Source: JAMZMI01 sp049115715 (lineage in GTDB: Bacteria; Bacteroidota; Bacteroidia; Cytophagales; Cyclobacteriaceae). Taken from it: 64,000 nucleotides of DNA. The position numbers were made by a program, and so were the translations under genes. The stretch's first letter is position 1, and every line of letters starts with the position of its first letter. Shown here one piece after another: positions 7,344 through 17,092 of this stretch. The DNA lies in the NCBI GenBank assembly GCA_049115715.1, contig JAGDZQ010000008.1, positions 14,159 through 78,158 of the forward strand, in the 5' to 3' direction. The notes under the pieces are model-generated. The model saw only the letters and a program-made list of their open reading frames with translations, had not been told where the DNA came from and did not search any database.

Positions 7344-10151
7344 ATGAAAAAATTACTTTTATCAACCCTATTATTTTCCTTTTGTGGAATAGCTCTGGCT
7401 CAGAGTGGTTTTGTCAGAGGAAAAATCACTGACTCTCTTACTGGAGAAGGCTTATTTGGAGCTACTATTTCTAAGCAAGGCACCACAATAGGTGCTGTAG
7501 CAGATTTTGATGGAAATTACTCATTGCCGTTAGAAACGGGAACTCACACACTCGTTGTTCAATCCATTTCGTACCAAACGATTACAATTGATGCAGTTGA
7601 GGTTGTAGACGGAGAAGTTACTTCTATTGACGTTCCACTTTCAGAAGACGTTCAGCAGCTGGCATCTGTAGTTGTTACAGCTGAGATTATCAAAAACAAT
7701 GATGCTGCAATCATGTCCGTGCAGAAAAAATCTGCAAACACAATGGACGGGATATCTTCCGCAGCTTTCAAAAAAGTAGGAGATAGCAATCTGTCTTCCG
7801 CGATGAAAAGAGTTACTGGCGTTACCGTACAAGGAGGTAAATATGTTTATGTCCGTGGCTTGGGTGATCGATATACCAAGACAGCTTTGAATGGAATGAT
7901 TGTTCCTGGCCTTGATCCGGATAGAAACGATGTACAAATCGATCTTTTCCCAACAGGTATTCTAGAAAACGTAATCGTTTATAAAACCTTTACTCCAAAC
8001 CTGAATGGAGACTTTACTGGAGGCTTGGTCAATATTCAGACAAAAGCTTTTCCTGAAGATAAAGCTACTTCAGTATCTGTAGGTGTTGGTTACAACCCTG
8101 ATATGCACTTCAATTCGAATAGCGTAAGCTACGACGGGTCTTCAACAGACTTTTTAGGATGGGACAGTGGAGATCGTGATTTACCAATTTCTGAAAATGC
8201 AACAATCCCAACAGAGCCTAATCAGTTCGTTGGAGATGCAACTCGCAAGTTCGCTCCTACTTTGGGTGTTAACAGAACAACCAATTTCATGAATACAAGC
8301 TTTTCATTTTCCCATAGAAATCAAGTTCAAAAAGGGAAAGTGACTTGGGGATATAACGCAATATTTAGCTATAAGAATACTAATACTTTCTTTGAAGGTT
8401 TCACACGTAAGAGATATGAGAAAGACAGAACTTCAAGTGAAGTTGGTTTGGAAAGAGACTTTAGTGCAACCGGAGACCTGAGTTCCAATAATGTACTTTG
8501 GAGTGGTTTAGCAACTCTAGCTGCAAAAGTGAACGGACATACAATTGGTACTAATTTCCTTCACACTCAGAATGGGATAAGTACAGCAGTTGATAGAGAA
8601 TTGAATTTCACATCGTTGAACAACCCAACGAAGATTCACAATGATATTCTAGCGTATACACAGCGCTCTATGACCAACAATATCACTTATGGTAAACACA
8701 GCTTTGGCAAACTTCGTCTTGATTGGACCAATTCGATATTATTTTCTAACATAGTTGATCCAGATTATCGTGATACAAGAATCAACGAGGATGACGATCA
8801 GTTTGCATTCAAGAATGGTGGTACCATCAACAGATTCTGGAGAGACCTGAGCGAGGTTAGCGAAAGCTTCAAGGTAGATTTGATTTATGACCTTAATGAA
8901 AACAACAAGCTCAAAGCAGGAGGAATGCTGACAGTAAGAAATAGGGAGTTCAAGGTAAATGCTTACAACTACGATCCTATTGAAGTTTTCAATGTTCAAT
9001 TCAATGATCCCAACTGGATTCTAAACGAGGAAAATCTATATTCTACTGAAAACCCTAAAGGCCTTTTCATTCAGGACAATAGCAATGATTTCAATAACTA
9101 TGATGGTAAGCAAAATGTGTTTGCTGGATACCTAATGAACGAAATGCACTTTACGGAAAAGTTAAGATCCATCTATGGCTTGAGACTGGAGAATGCGCAG
9201 ATGTTTTATACAGGAGTGAGATTAAATGAAGACAACTCAACACAAGTTGAAAACAACACCAAAACACTTAGCGAAACCAATCTGCTTCCGTCTTTGAGCT
9301 TCATCTATGCACTTAAAGATGATATGAACCTGAGAGCTTCATTTAATAAGACCTTGGCTCGCCCGTCATTTAAAGAAAAATCATCGGCCTTCATTGAAGA
9401 TCCAATTACGAGAACGCAGTTTTCTGGAAATCTGGATTTAAGACAAGCTCAAATCCTTAACTATGATCTTAGATGGGAGTATTTCTTTAAAGCCAATGAA
9501 ATGATGTCAGTTTCATTCTTTTACAAAGACTTTACGGATCATATCGCATTGGTTTTCTTTCCAAACAATCCGGGTCAGTTGAAGCCGAGAAATGTAGGAG
9601 ATGCTGTAGTTTATGGAACTGAAATAGAATTGAGAAAAAATCTTGGTTTTATAAGCCCAGTGCTAAACGATTTTTCAGCTGGTACGAATATTTCTTTTGT
9701 GATCTCTGAGGTTAATAGAAAAACGGTCGTAGTTAATGATGCTGGAGAATCGGAATATGAAAGTGAAGTAGGTTACACAGGTTCAGAAGCAGGCGTAAGC
9801 AAATTCAGAGAGATGACTGGACAGTCTCCTGTTGTATTAAACGGGTACGTCAGCTATCAAAATGATAGAAATGGACTTTCAGCAAATCTTTCATACAATG
9901 TTCAAGGGGAGACCCTTACATTCATTGGTATTTCCAATGTGCCAGACGTATACACTAAGCCATTCAATAGTCTGAATCTAAAAGTGGGATATCAGTTTGG
10001 TTCAGAAAGAAACTCAGGTATTAGTCTGACTGTGAAAAACCTGCTTAATGATGACAATAAGTTAGTTTATAAGTTTAAGGACGAAGAGAAACTATTCTCT
10101 CTTTACAAACCTGGCCGTTTGTTTTCTTTGAAATACTCATACAGTTTTTAA
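7344..10151 (+). CDS. TonB-dependent outer-membrane receptor
   Basis: A 935-residue TonB-dependent receptor. From ATG 7344: signal peptide ending near ALAQ (residue 20), a carboxypeptidase-regulatory-like domain (about 24-105, VRGKITDSLTGEGLFGATIS), the plug (about 110-235, including VRGLGDRYTKTALNGM), then a 22-stranded barrel ending in the terminal aromatic residue of KYSYSF. Energy comes from TonB/ExbBD across the envelope. It is not a clear SusC: the upstream lipoprotein is not SusD-like. An ATG at 7293 would add 17 polar residues before the signal peptide and is less likely. Substrate unknown. Confidence 0.93.
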   Translation: MKKLLLSTLLFSFCGIALAQSGFVRGKITDSLTGEGLFGATISKQGTTIGAVADFDGNYSLPLETGTHTLVVQSISYQTITIDAVEVVDGEVTSIDVPLSEDVQQLASVVVTAEIIKNNDAAIMSVQKKSANTMDGISSAAFKKVGDSNLSSAMKRVTGVTVQGGKYVYVRGLGDRYTKTALNGMIVPGLDPDRNDVQIDLFPTGILENVIVYKTFTPNLNGDFTGGLVNIQTKAFPEDKATSVSVGVGYNPDMHFNSNSVSYDGSSTDFLGWDSGDRDLPISENATIPTEPNQFVGDATRKFAPTLGVNRTTNFMNTSFSFSHRNQVQKGKVTWGYNAIFSYKNTNTFFEGFTRKRYEKDRTSSEVGLERDFSATGDLSSNNVLWSGLATLAAKVNGHTIGTNFLHTQNGISTAVDRELNFTSLNNPTKIHNDILAYTQRSMTNNITYGKHSFGKLRLDWTNSILFSNIVDPDYRDTRINEDDDQFAFKNGGTINRFWRDLSEVSESFKVDLIYDLNENNKLKAGGMLTVRNREFKVNAYNYDPIEVFNVQFNDPNWILNEENLYSTENPKGLFIQDNSNDFNNYDGKQNVFAGYLMNEMHFTEKLRSIYGLRLENAQMFYTGVRLNEDNSTQVENNTKTLSETNLLPSLSFIYALKDDMNLRASFNKTLARPSFKEKSSAFIEDPITRTQFSGNLDLRQAQILNYDLRWEYFFKANEMMSVSFFYKDFTDHIALVFFPNNPGQLKPRNVGDAVVYGTEIELRKNLGFISPVLNDFSAGTNISFVISEVNRKTVVVNDAGESEYESEVGYTGSEAGVSKFREMTGQSPVVLNGYVSYQNDRNGLSANLSYNVQGETLTFIGISNVPDVYTKPFNSLNLKVGYQFGSERNSGISLTVKNLLNDDNKLVYKFKDEEKLFSLYKPGRLFSLKYSYSF

Positions 10152-10174
10152 AGCCTTTTAGGTTATATTTCATG

Positions 10175-10204
10175 AAGCCTTCTTAATTTAAGAAGGCTTT
10201 TTTT
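10175..10204 (+). terminator. Intrinsic terminator after TonB receptor gene
   Basis: AAGCCTTCTT (10175-10184) and AAGAAGGCTT (10190-10199) form a perfect 10-bp stem with loop AATTT, followed by a T-run. Confidence 0.88.
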
Positions 10205-10247
10205 ATGCATTTTAGTGAACCATATTGTTTTTCATTGTTAATACTCC

Positions 10248-11153
10248 ATGACAGATAAGATATTGATTACAGGAGGATCCGGTGTTGTTGGAAAGAAACT
10301 AAGTAGGCTCCTTTCTGAAAATGGCTATGAAGTTGTTCACTTGAGCCGTAAAAGCAATGGATTAGAAGAGTTCACCACATTTGAATGGGATATTGGAGGA
10401 GGCGTCATTGATGAAAAAGCTTTTGATGGCATCAATCACATTGTTCATTTGGCTGGAGCCGGAGTTGCAGATGAGAAGTGGACCAAGGGTAGGAAGAAAG
10501 TAATTTTAGATAGCCGAGTTGAGTCAACCAAGCTCCTCTTCGAATATGCAAAGAAGCTCGATGTGAAATTAGACTCTTACATTTCAGCCTCTGCGATTGG
10601 GATATACCCATATTCTGAGAGTGAGGTATCAGATGAATCCAGTGAAGAATCGAATACTTTTTTGGCTGAAGTGGTAAAGAAGTGGGAGGAATCCGCTGAT
10701 CTGTTTTCAGAGCTCACGCAGGTTGCTAAGATTAGAATCGGAGTAGTATTGAGTGAGGAAGGAGGAGCGTTGAAGGAAATCGCTAAGCCTATTCGCTTCT
10801 TTGTGGGAGCTCCATTGGGACATGGTAATCAATACATGAGCTGGATTCACATTCAAGATTTGGTTGAGATCTTCAAGTATGCTCTTGAAAATAAACTCAA
10901 AGGAGTCTACAACGCCACGGCTCCAAACCCAGTAACCAACGCCAAGCTCACAAAGACTATTGCCAGATCATTGAAGAGGCCTTTACTTTTGCCCAACGTC
11001 CCAGAGTTCGCAATGAAACTGATGCTTGGAGAAATGTCCGAGATGATTCTAAACGGGATTAAAGCCTCATCGGATAAAATTAGAACTGCAGGATTTGAAT
11101 TTACGTTCACTGAGATTGAAGTTGCCGTTAAGGAATTATTCAGCCGCAAATAA
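10248..11153 (+). CDS. TIGR01777-family SDR epimerase (YfcH-like)
   Basis: A 301-residue extended short-chain dehydrogenase. The nucleotide-binding motif ILITGGSGVVGKKL is at residues 5-18, the SASAIGIYPY active-site region near residue 113, and the C-terminal DUF1731 region near residue 245-298. The family (TIGR01777, E. coli YfcH) binds NAD(P)H but its substrate is unknown; some members accompany cell-division or SulA-like annotations without evidence. It starts 40 bp after the TonB receptor terminator and is followed 44 bp later by the LOG-family gene. Confidence 0.88.
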   Translation: MTDKILITGGSGVVGKKLSRLLSENGYEVVHLSRKSNGLEEFTTFEWDIGGGVIDEKAFDGINHIVHLAGAGVADEKWTKGRKKVILDSRVESTKLLFEYAKKLDVKLDSYISASAIGIYPYSESEVSDESSEESNTFLAEVVKKWEESADLFSELTQVAKIRIGVVLSEEGGALKEIAKPIRFFVGAPLGHGNQYMSWIHIQDLVEIFKYALENKLKGVYNATAPNPVTNAKLTKTIARSLKRPLLLPNVPEFAMKLMLGEMSEMILNGIKASSDKIRTAGFEFTFTEIEVAVKELFSRK

Positions 11154-11197
11154 ATGCACATCAAAGCGTTATATTACTTTTAATAAAAGCCCAAAAA

Positions 11198-11932
11198 ATG
11201 AGTAGAGAAGGAGAGCCAGTGCCCAACGAAGCAGACGAAAAAATAAGAGAAGCTTTCAAAAATAAAGATTGGAACGAGATCAAAACGGCAGATTCATGGG
11301 CCATTTTCAAAGTAATGTCTGAGTTTGTTCAGGGTTTTGAAAAAATGTCGAAAATAGGCCCCTGTGTTTCGATTTTTGGATCAGCTCGCACACCCAGAGA
11401 TCACAAATATTATTTGATGGCAGAGGACATTGCTGCTAAACTGGTCTCTTCAGGTTACGGTGTAATCACTGGTGGAGGTCCAGGCATTATGGAAGCGGGC
11501 AATAAAGGAGCTCATAAGTACAATGGAAAGTCTGTTGGCCTCAACATAGATCTACCCTTTGAGCAGTTTGAAAATATCTACATAGATCGAGATAAGCTGA
11601 TCAACTTCGATTACTTCTTCGTGAGGAAAGTAATGTTTGTGAAATATGCTCAAGGCTTTATCGTCATGCCTGGAGGTTTTGGAACACTGGACGAGTTATT
11701 TGAAGCGATCACCTTGATTCAAACTCAGAAGATTGGCAAATTCCCAATTGTGCTGGTAGGACATAGCTTTTGGGATGGATTGATAGATTGGATTAAAGAT
11801 GTGCTTTTGGATCAGGAAAATAATATCAACAAGGAAGATCTTGATCTATTTTCTGTAGTTGATACCCCAGATGAAGCAGTTCAAAAAATTTATGAGTTTT
11901 ACGGCAAATATTTACTCAGTCCTAATTTCTAA
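11198..11932 (+). CDS. LOG-family protein (TIGR00730)
   Basis: A 244-residue Rossmann-fold protein of the LOG / TIGR00730 family. GGGPGIMEA (92-100) and PGGFGTLDE (158-166) are the signature phosphate-binding and catalytic motifs. Characterised relatives hydrolyse cytokinin- or AMP-type ribotides (5'-monophosphate phosphoribohydrolase, as PpnN). It has an N-terminal extension of about 50 residues before the fold. It lies in line with uvrA 47 bp downstream. Confidence 0.88.
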   Translation: MSREGEPVPNEADEKIREAFKNKDWNEIKTADSWAIFKVMSEFVQGFEKMSKIGPCVSIFGSARTPRDHKYYLMAEDIAAKLVSSGYGVITGGGPGIMEAGNKGAHKYNGKSVGLNIDLPFEQFENIYIDRDKLINFDYFFVRKVMFVKYAQGFIVMPGGFGTLDELFEAITLIQTQKIGKFPIVLVGHSFWDGLIDWIKDVLLDQENNINKEDLDLFSVVDTPDEAVQKIYEFYGKYLLSPNF

Positions 11933-11979
11933 CTTGACTAGATTAGTAGCCTCAAATTCGATAGTTAAATTCCATTCCC

Positions 11980-14838
11980 TTGAATAACCAATCCGATTCC
12001 GTGCTCGATCCGGTAGAGCAGAAGATTTCCGAGCCTGTTATAGAGATTTTTGGCGCTAGAGAACACAATCTCAAAGACATTAATCTGACCTTTCCACGTA
12101 ACAAACTGGTGGTTATTACAGGTATTAGTGGAAGTGGGAAATCATCATTAGCTTTTGATACCATCTATGCAGAAGGTCAGCGTAGATATATGGAAAGTTT
12201 TTCTGCGTATGCTCGCTCTTTCATCGGGAATATGGAACGACCAGACGTTGACAAAATCAATGGATTGAGTCCGGTCATTTCCATTGAGCAAAAGACCACA
12301 TCGAGAAACCCTAGATCCACAGTTGGTACCGTTACGGAAATATATGATTTCCTAAGGCTCCTTTTCGCAAGAGCAGGAGAGGCGTTTTCCTACATCACTG
12401 GCAATAAGATGGTTCGCCAGACAGAAGAGCAAATTCTCGATCACATCCTCAAAACCTATGATGGAGGAAAACTCGTCATTCTGGCACCTGTAGTTAAAGG
12501 AAGAAAAGGCCACTATCGAGAGTTGTTTGTGCAGATAAGGAAGCTTGGCTTCACCAAAGTGCGAGTCAATGGAGAAATCCTTGACATAGAGCCTAAAATG
12601 CAGGTGGATAGATACAAGACCCATGATATTGAAATAGTAATCGATCGGATCGTTGTAGGAAGAAAAGACGAAAAGCGGATCAGAAAATCATTAGAAACAG
12701 CTTTTAAGCAAGCCAATGGTATTCTAATGGTTCAAGATGCGGAGGGAGGTACAGCGCATTTTTCAAGATATTTGATGGATCCGGAATCAGGGCTTTCATA
12801 CGACGAACCTGCTCCCAATAGCTTTTCTTTTAACTCTCCCTATGGAGCGTGCTCTTCTTGCAATGGATTAGGAGTCATTGAGGAGATTTCCAAAGAGTCG
12901 GTGATTCCAGATACAGAGTTGAGCATCAGTAGAGGAGGAATAGCTCCACTTGGGGAGTACAGAGATATCTGGATTTTTAAAAAGATTCAAGCAATTCTCA
13001 AAAGAAACAAAGTTGACCTCAGTACTCCGATCAAAGATATTCCAGAAGAGCTAATTGATATATTACTCTATGGAGACAGTGTCCCGGTTGCCGTGAGTTC
13101 TGTCAAATATCCAGGAACAGATTGGAATACAAAGTTTGAAGGGATCATCAACTTTTTAGAAAAACAAAAAGATACCGGCTCGGAAAAAATTCGTCAGTGG
13201 GTCAAAGAATATACCGACACAAGAGTTTGCCCTGATTGCAATGGGTATAGGCTGAAGAAAGAGTCGCTTCATTTCAAGATAGATGACCATCATATCGGAC
13301 AGCTTGCCCAGATGAATATTGATGATCTCAAGATTTGGTTTGATGGGTTGGAAGATAGACTTACAGATAGACAACAGATTATCGCGCAGGAGATTCTCAA
13401 GGAACTGCGAAAGCGAGTTGGATTTCTACTTGATGTTGGACTTAACTATTTAAGTCTTAACCGATCGCTGAGAACCCTCTCAGGAGGAGAAGCCCAACGA
13501 ATAAGATTGGCCACTCAGATCGGGACTCAGCTTGTCAATGTACTCTATATCCTGGATGAGCCAAGCATAGGTCTTCATCAGCGAGACAATGTTAAACTTA
13601 TTCAGGCACTCAAAGATTTGCGTGACTTAGGCAATACAGTGATTGTGGTGGAGCACGATAAAGATATGATGCTGGAGTCAGATTTCATTGTGGATATTGG
13701 GCCTGGTGCGGGTAGACATGGAGGGCACATCGTGGCAGCAGAAATCCCAAAGGACTTTGTCAAGAACCATACGCTTACAGCCAGCTACCTAAACGGTGAG
13801 AGCAAGATCGAAACCCCTAAAAAAAGAAGAGAGGGGAATGGCGAGATAATAAAACTCACAGGAGCGAAAGGGCATAATCTTAGAAACGTAGATCTGACAC
13901 TTCCATTGGGAAAAATGACGTGTATAACGGGTGTTTCCGGGAGCGGGAAGTCAAGTCTCATACATGAGACGCTTTATCCAATTCTTAGAAAATTCTTTTA
14001 CAAATCCCGAACCGAACCATTGCCATATGATGAGCTGACGGGCTTGGAACATTTGGATAAAGTTATAGAAGTGGATCAGTCGCCTATTGGACGTACACCA
14101 AGATCAAATCCCGCAACATATACAGGGGTTTTCACGGATATTAGATCTCTTTTTTCGGAACTTCCAGAATCAAAAATAAGAGGATACAAGCCGGGAAGGT
14201 TTTCCTTCAACGTAAAGGGAGGGAGATGCGAAACTTGTCAAGGAGGAGGAATGAGAGTGATCGAGATGGATTTTTTACCAGACGTTCATGTTCCATGTGA
14301 GACTTGTAAGGGCAAGCGATACAACAGAGAAACACTGGAAGTTAGATTCAAGGGCAAGTCAATTTCCGACGTGCTTGATATGACAGTGGAGCAAGCAGTT
14401 GATTTTTTCGAAAATCAACCTAGAATATTGAATCGAATAACCACACTCAATGAGGTTGGGCTTGGTTATGTATCATTAGGACAGCACGCCACCACGCTTT
14501 CCGGAGGAGAAGCGCAAAGAGTTAAGCTAGCCACGGAACTTTCTAAGAGAGACACAGGAAAGACTTTTTATATATTAGATGAACCTACAACAGGTCTTCA
14601 TTTTCAAGATATTCAACATCTGCTTGGAGTTCTGAACAAGCTTGTCGGGAAGGGCAATACAGTTCTTATAATCGAGCACAATTTAGATGTAATCAAAGTA
14701 GCAGATTACATTGTGGATATGGGACCAGAGGGAGGAAATGGTGGTGGACAGATAGTCGCCGAAGGTACTCCGGAAGAAGTGGTTAAGAAAGGAAGCGGCT
14801 ACACCTGGAAATTTCTAAAGGAAGAATTGGAGTCTTGA
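11980..14838 (+). CDS. uvrA: Excinuclease ABC subunit A
   Basis: A 952-residue UvrA, the damage-sensing ATPase of nucleotide excision repair. Two ABC modules are visible: Walker A GISGSGKSS (about residue 49) and GVSGSGKSS (about 649), signatures LSGGEAQR in each half. Zinc-binding CxxC pairs occur at CSSC and CPDC in the first half and at CETC (twice) in the second. TTG 11980 is the start used; the conserved fold begins near residue 18 and no ATG precedes it in frame. uvrC is also in this window (27435-29237, opposite strand), not linked to uvrA. Confidence 0.97.
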   Translation: MNNQSDSVLDPVEQKISEPVIEIFGAREHNLKDINLTFPRNKLVVITGISGSGKSSLAFDTIYAEGQRRYMESFSAYARSFIGNMERPDVDKINGLSPVISIEQKTTSRNPRSTVGTVTEIYDFLRLLFARAGEAFSYITGNKMVRQTEEQILDHILKTYDGGKLVILAPVVKGRKGHYRELFVQIRKLGFTKVRVNGEILDIEPKMQVDRYKTHDIEIVIDRIVVGRKDEKRIRKSLETAFKQANGILMVQDAEGGTAHFSRYLMDPESGLSYDEPAPNSFSFNSPYGACSSCNGLGVIEEISKESVIPDTELSISRGGIAPLGEYRDIWIFKKIQAILKRNKVDLSTPIKDIPEELIDILLYGDSVPVAVSSVKYPGTDWNTKFEGIINFLEKQKDTGSEKIRQWVKEYTDTRVCPDCNGYRLKKESLHFKIDDHHIGQLAQMNIDDLKIWFDGLEDRLTDRQQIIAQEILKELRKRVGFLLDVGLNYLSLNRSLRTLSGGEAQRIRLATQIGTQLVNVLYILDEPSIGLHQRDNVKLIQALKDLRDLGNTVIVVEHDKDMMLESDFIVDIGPGAGRHGGHIVAAEIPKDFVKNHTLTASYLNGESKIETPKKRREGNGEIIKLTGAKGHNLRNVDLTLPLGKMTCITGVSGSGKSSLIHETLYPILRKFFYKSRTEPLPYDELTGLEHLDKVIEVDQSPIGRTPRSNPATYTGVFTDIRSLFSELPESKIRGYKPGRFSFNVKGGRCETCQGGGMRVIEMDFLPDVHVPCETCKGKRYNRETLEVRFKGKSISDVLDMTVEQAVDFFENQPRILNRITTLNEVGLGYVSLGQHATTLSGGEAQRVKLATELSKRDTGKTFYILDEPTTGLHFQDIQHLLGVLNKLVGKGNTVLIIEHNLDVIKVADYIVDMGPEGGNGGGQIVAEGTPEEVVKKGSGYTWKFLKEELES

Positions 14839-14966
14839 TAGGATCACGGGAGCAAACCCTTATTCATCCGATTATAATCTCTAAAATCGTTTTATAAGAA
14901 TAAAGGTGAACCATTACTGCTAACTCAACTATTTTACCGGTGGTATTTTACTAACTGACAAGCTCA

Positions 14967-15986
14967 ATGAGTAAAAAAAAGATTTACTGGCTTTGCCAAA
15001 TTCTTGGATGGTCTTTGTGGGCTTTGGTACAGATCGTGCTCTACTCTACCACTCAGGGAGATAGTTCTACCCAGTTTTTCGGTGAGATACTTCTCATTAT
15101 ACTTCATATAGGATTAACCCATTGCATCAGGTACTCGCTGATTCATTTTGGTTGGCTCAATTTATCTCTCCTATCGCTGATTTTAAGAACCCTTGGTCTG
15201 ATCGTGATTCTTGCTATCGCCAATGATCTATTTGCTCTCACTTACAGATGGGCCGTAAGCGATGTTCGGACACAGCATTTTGCACTGTTACTTGTGGATT
15301 TTTTAATACCATTTGTACTTTACGTTTTTTGGACAATCTTATACCTCTCTGTTCATTATTTTGAAAACTACAACAAGTCCCTTAAGTACGAGGCGGCTGT
15401 GAGAGAAATCGAGCTAAACAACTTGCGATCGCAGTTGAATCCGCATTTTATTTTCAATGCATTGAATAGCATTCGAGCACTTGTCGATGAAAACCCAAAG
15501 AAATCGAAAAACGCAATTACACAACTTTCTAATATCCTTAGGAACTCTCTGATGGTAGACCGAAAGCGGCTTATCCATTTCTCAGAAGAACTAAGAACAA
15601 TACAAGATTATCTGGCGCTTGAATCCATTCGCTACGAAGAACGTTTAAAAACAAAGTTTGATATTGATCCAGCATCACAAGATTATCTCATTCCACCACT
15701 TATGGTACAGACCCTTGTGGAAAATGGGATCAAGCATGGAGTAGCCGAATTAAAAGATGGAGGAGAAATAAGTTTGATAACAAACATTAGAGACAACTTT
15801 CTAAGTGTTGAAATTAGAAACACAGGGCAGATTTTAGAAAAGAAACAAAAATCGGTGAGCGGCTTTGGGCTAAGCAATACCAAAAAGAGATTAGAGCTGA
15901 TTTATGGAGATGAGGCCAGTTTTTCAATAAAAAATGAAAACAAACATACCGTATTAACAGAAATCTTAATTCCAAGATCATTATAA
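14967..15986 (+). CDS. LytS/YehU-type sensor histidine kinase
   Basis: A 339-residue sensor kinase with four predicted membrane segments (about 10-28, 38-58, 66-92, 105-128), a His_kinase domain with phospho-acceptor His160 in LNPHFIFNAL, and an HATPase domain with the N-box LVENGIKHG near residue 248 and a G-box SGFGLSNTKKRL near 300. No periplasmic sensor domain of any size is present, so the signal is probably sensed in or at the membrane. The partner LytTR regulator starts 11 bp downstream. Confidence 0.93.
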   Translation: MSKKKIYWLCQILGWSLWALVQIVLYSTTQGDSSTQFFGEILLIILHIGLTHCIRYSLIHFGWLNLSLLSLILRTLGLIVILAIANDLFALTYRWAVSDVRTQHFALLLVDFLIPFVLYVFWTILYLSVHYFENYNKSLKYEAAVREIELNNLRSQLNPHFIFNALNSIRALVDENPKKSKNAITQLSNILRNSLMVDRKRLIHFSEELRTIQDYLALESIRYEERLKTKFDIDPASQDYLIPPLMVQTLVENGIKHGVAELKDGGEISLITNIRDNFLSVEIRNTGQILEKKQKSVSGFGLSNTKKRLELIYGDEASFSIKNENKHTVLTEILIPRSL

Positions 15987-15996
15987 TTACCAAGAT

Positions 15997-16710
15997 ATGA
16001 AGGCATTAATTGTAGATGACGAACGATTGGCTAGGAAAGAGTTAACGACTCTTCTAGACGAGCACAAAGACATTGAAATAGTAGGAGAAGCAGCCAATGT
16101 AGATGAGGCACTCACTCAGATTACCAAGCTTAATCCCGATTTGATTTTTCTGGATATTCAGATGCCTGGCGAATCAGGTTTTGATTTGTTGGAGAAGCTA
16201 GAGAAAGTTCCTGAAGTTGTGTTCACCACAGCATTTGACGAATTTGCCATTAAAGCATTTGACGTCAGTGCGTTGGATTACCTGTTAAAACCGATTCAAC
16301 CGGAAAGACTTGGAGCCGCGATCAATAAGATAAGAAAGGAAAACCTTGTTGATTCCATGCATGATAAGAAAACCCTCGGTAGCAATGATCAGGTTTTTGT
16401 GAAAGATGGAGATAAGTGTTGGTTCGTGAGACTGGAAGACGTCAGACTTTTTGAGTCGGATGGAAACTATATCAAAGTGTTTTTCGGGACAAATAAGCCC
16501 ATGATTCACAAGTCACTCAATGCACTGGATGAACGCTTAGATAGTCGTTCCTTTTTTAGAGCAAGTAGAAAACACATAATCAATCTCGGATGGGTCGAGA
16601 ATATCGATACCTGGTTCAATGGGGGGTTATTGGTTCAGCTTAAGGGTGGGGAAAAAATTGAGGTTAGCCGCAGGCAAGCCGCCAGATTCAAGGAGAGAAT
16701 GAGTCTCTAG
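15997..16710 (+). CDS. LytTR-family response regulator
   Basis: A 237-residue response regulator with an N-terminal receiver (acidic pair Asp7/Asp8, phospho-acceptor Asp53 in FLDIQMPG, Lys near 107 in LLKP) and a C-terminal LytTR DNA-binding domain (about 130-235). It is paired with the kinase directly upstream. Its stop codon overlaps the stop of the convergent gene at 16707 by 4 bp. Targets are unknown. Confidence 0.94.
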   Translation: MKALIVDDERLARKELTTLLDEHKDIEIVGEAANVDEALTQITKLNPDLIFLDIQMPGESGFDLLEKLEKVPEVVFTTAFDEFAIKAFDVSALDYLLKPIQPERLGAAINKIRKENLVDSMHDKKTLGSNDQVFVKDGDKCWFVRLEDVRLFESDGNYIKVFFGTNKPMIHKSLNALDERLDSRSFFRASRKHIINLGWVENIDTWFNGGLLVQLKGGEKIEVSRRQAARFKERMSL

Positions 16711-17072
16711 TGGTTGATGTTTTGGAGAAACTCTTTTTCAATATGCCAGTCTTTGGATAAGTTGATCATAGCAGTTGTTTCCATTTCTGTCACGTAACCT
16801 TTCTGGTGATTTTCTTCCCATACTTCTGTTAGATATTGAAGCTTGGTTGGCTCATCGACACTTATGAGAGCCCGAGAAAGAAATTCTTTGGCACGTTCAA
16901 ATGCAGACATATAATCTTGTGAAATGAAGTGATTCGCCCAGGCAAGCTCATCGGCAGCATCGTATTTTACAGCAGCATTATCAAGTAAAATCTTTTCCTC
17001 GTCTTCCAACCCATGATAGTGGAAAACCAATGATTTCAATAACATGATCGCTTTCTTTATTTCTTCATTCAT
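16707..17072 (-). CDS. Hypothetical helical protein (121 aa)
   Basis: I do not recognise this protein. It is soluble, acidic and all-helical by composition, with no Cys and no motif that I can assign. It lies 20 bp downstream of hemW on the same strand, so it is probably cotranscribed with it, and its end overlaps the convergent LytTR regulator gene by 4 bp. Confidence 0.65.
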   Translation of the reverse strand: MNEEIKKAIMLLKSLVFHYHGLEDEEKILLDNAAVKYDAADELAWANHFISQDYMSAFERAKEFLSRALISVDEPTKLQYLTEVWEENHQKGYVTEMETTAMINLSKDWHIEKEFLQNINH

Positions 17073-17092
17073 GGAATAAAATTACTGCTTTA

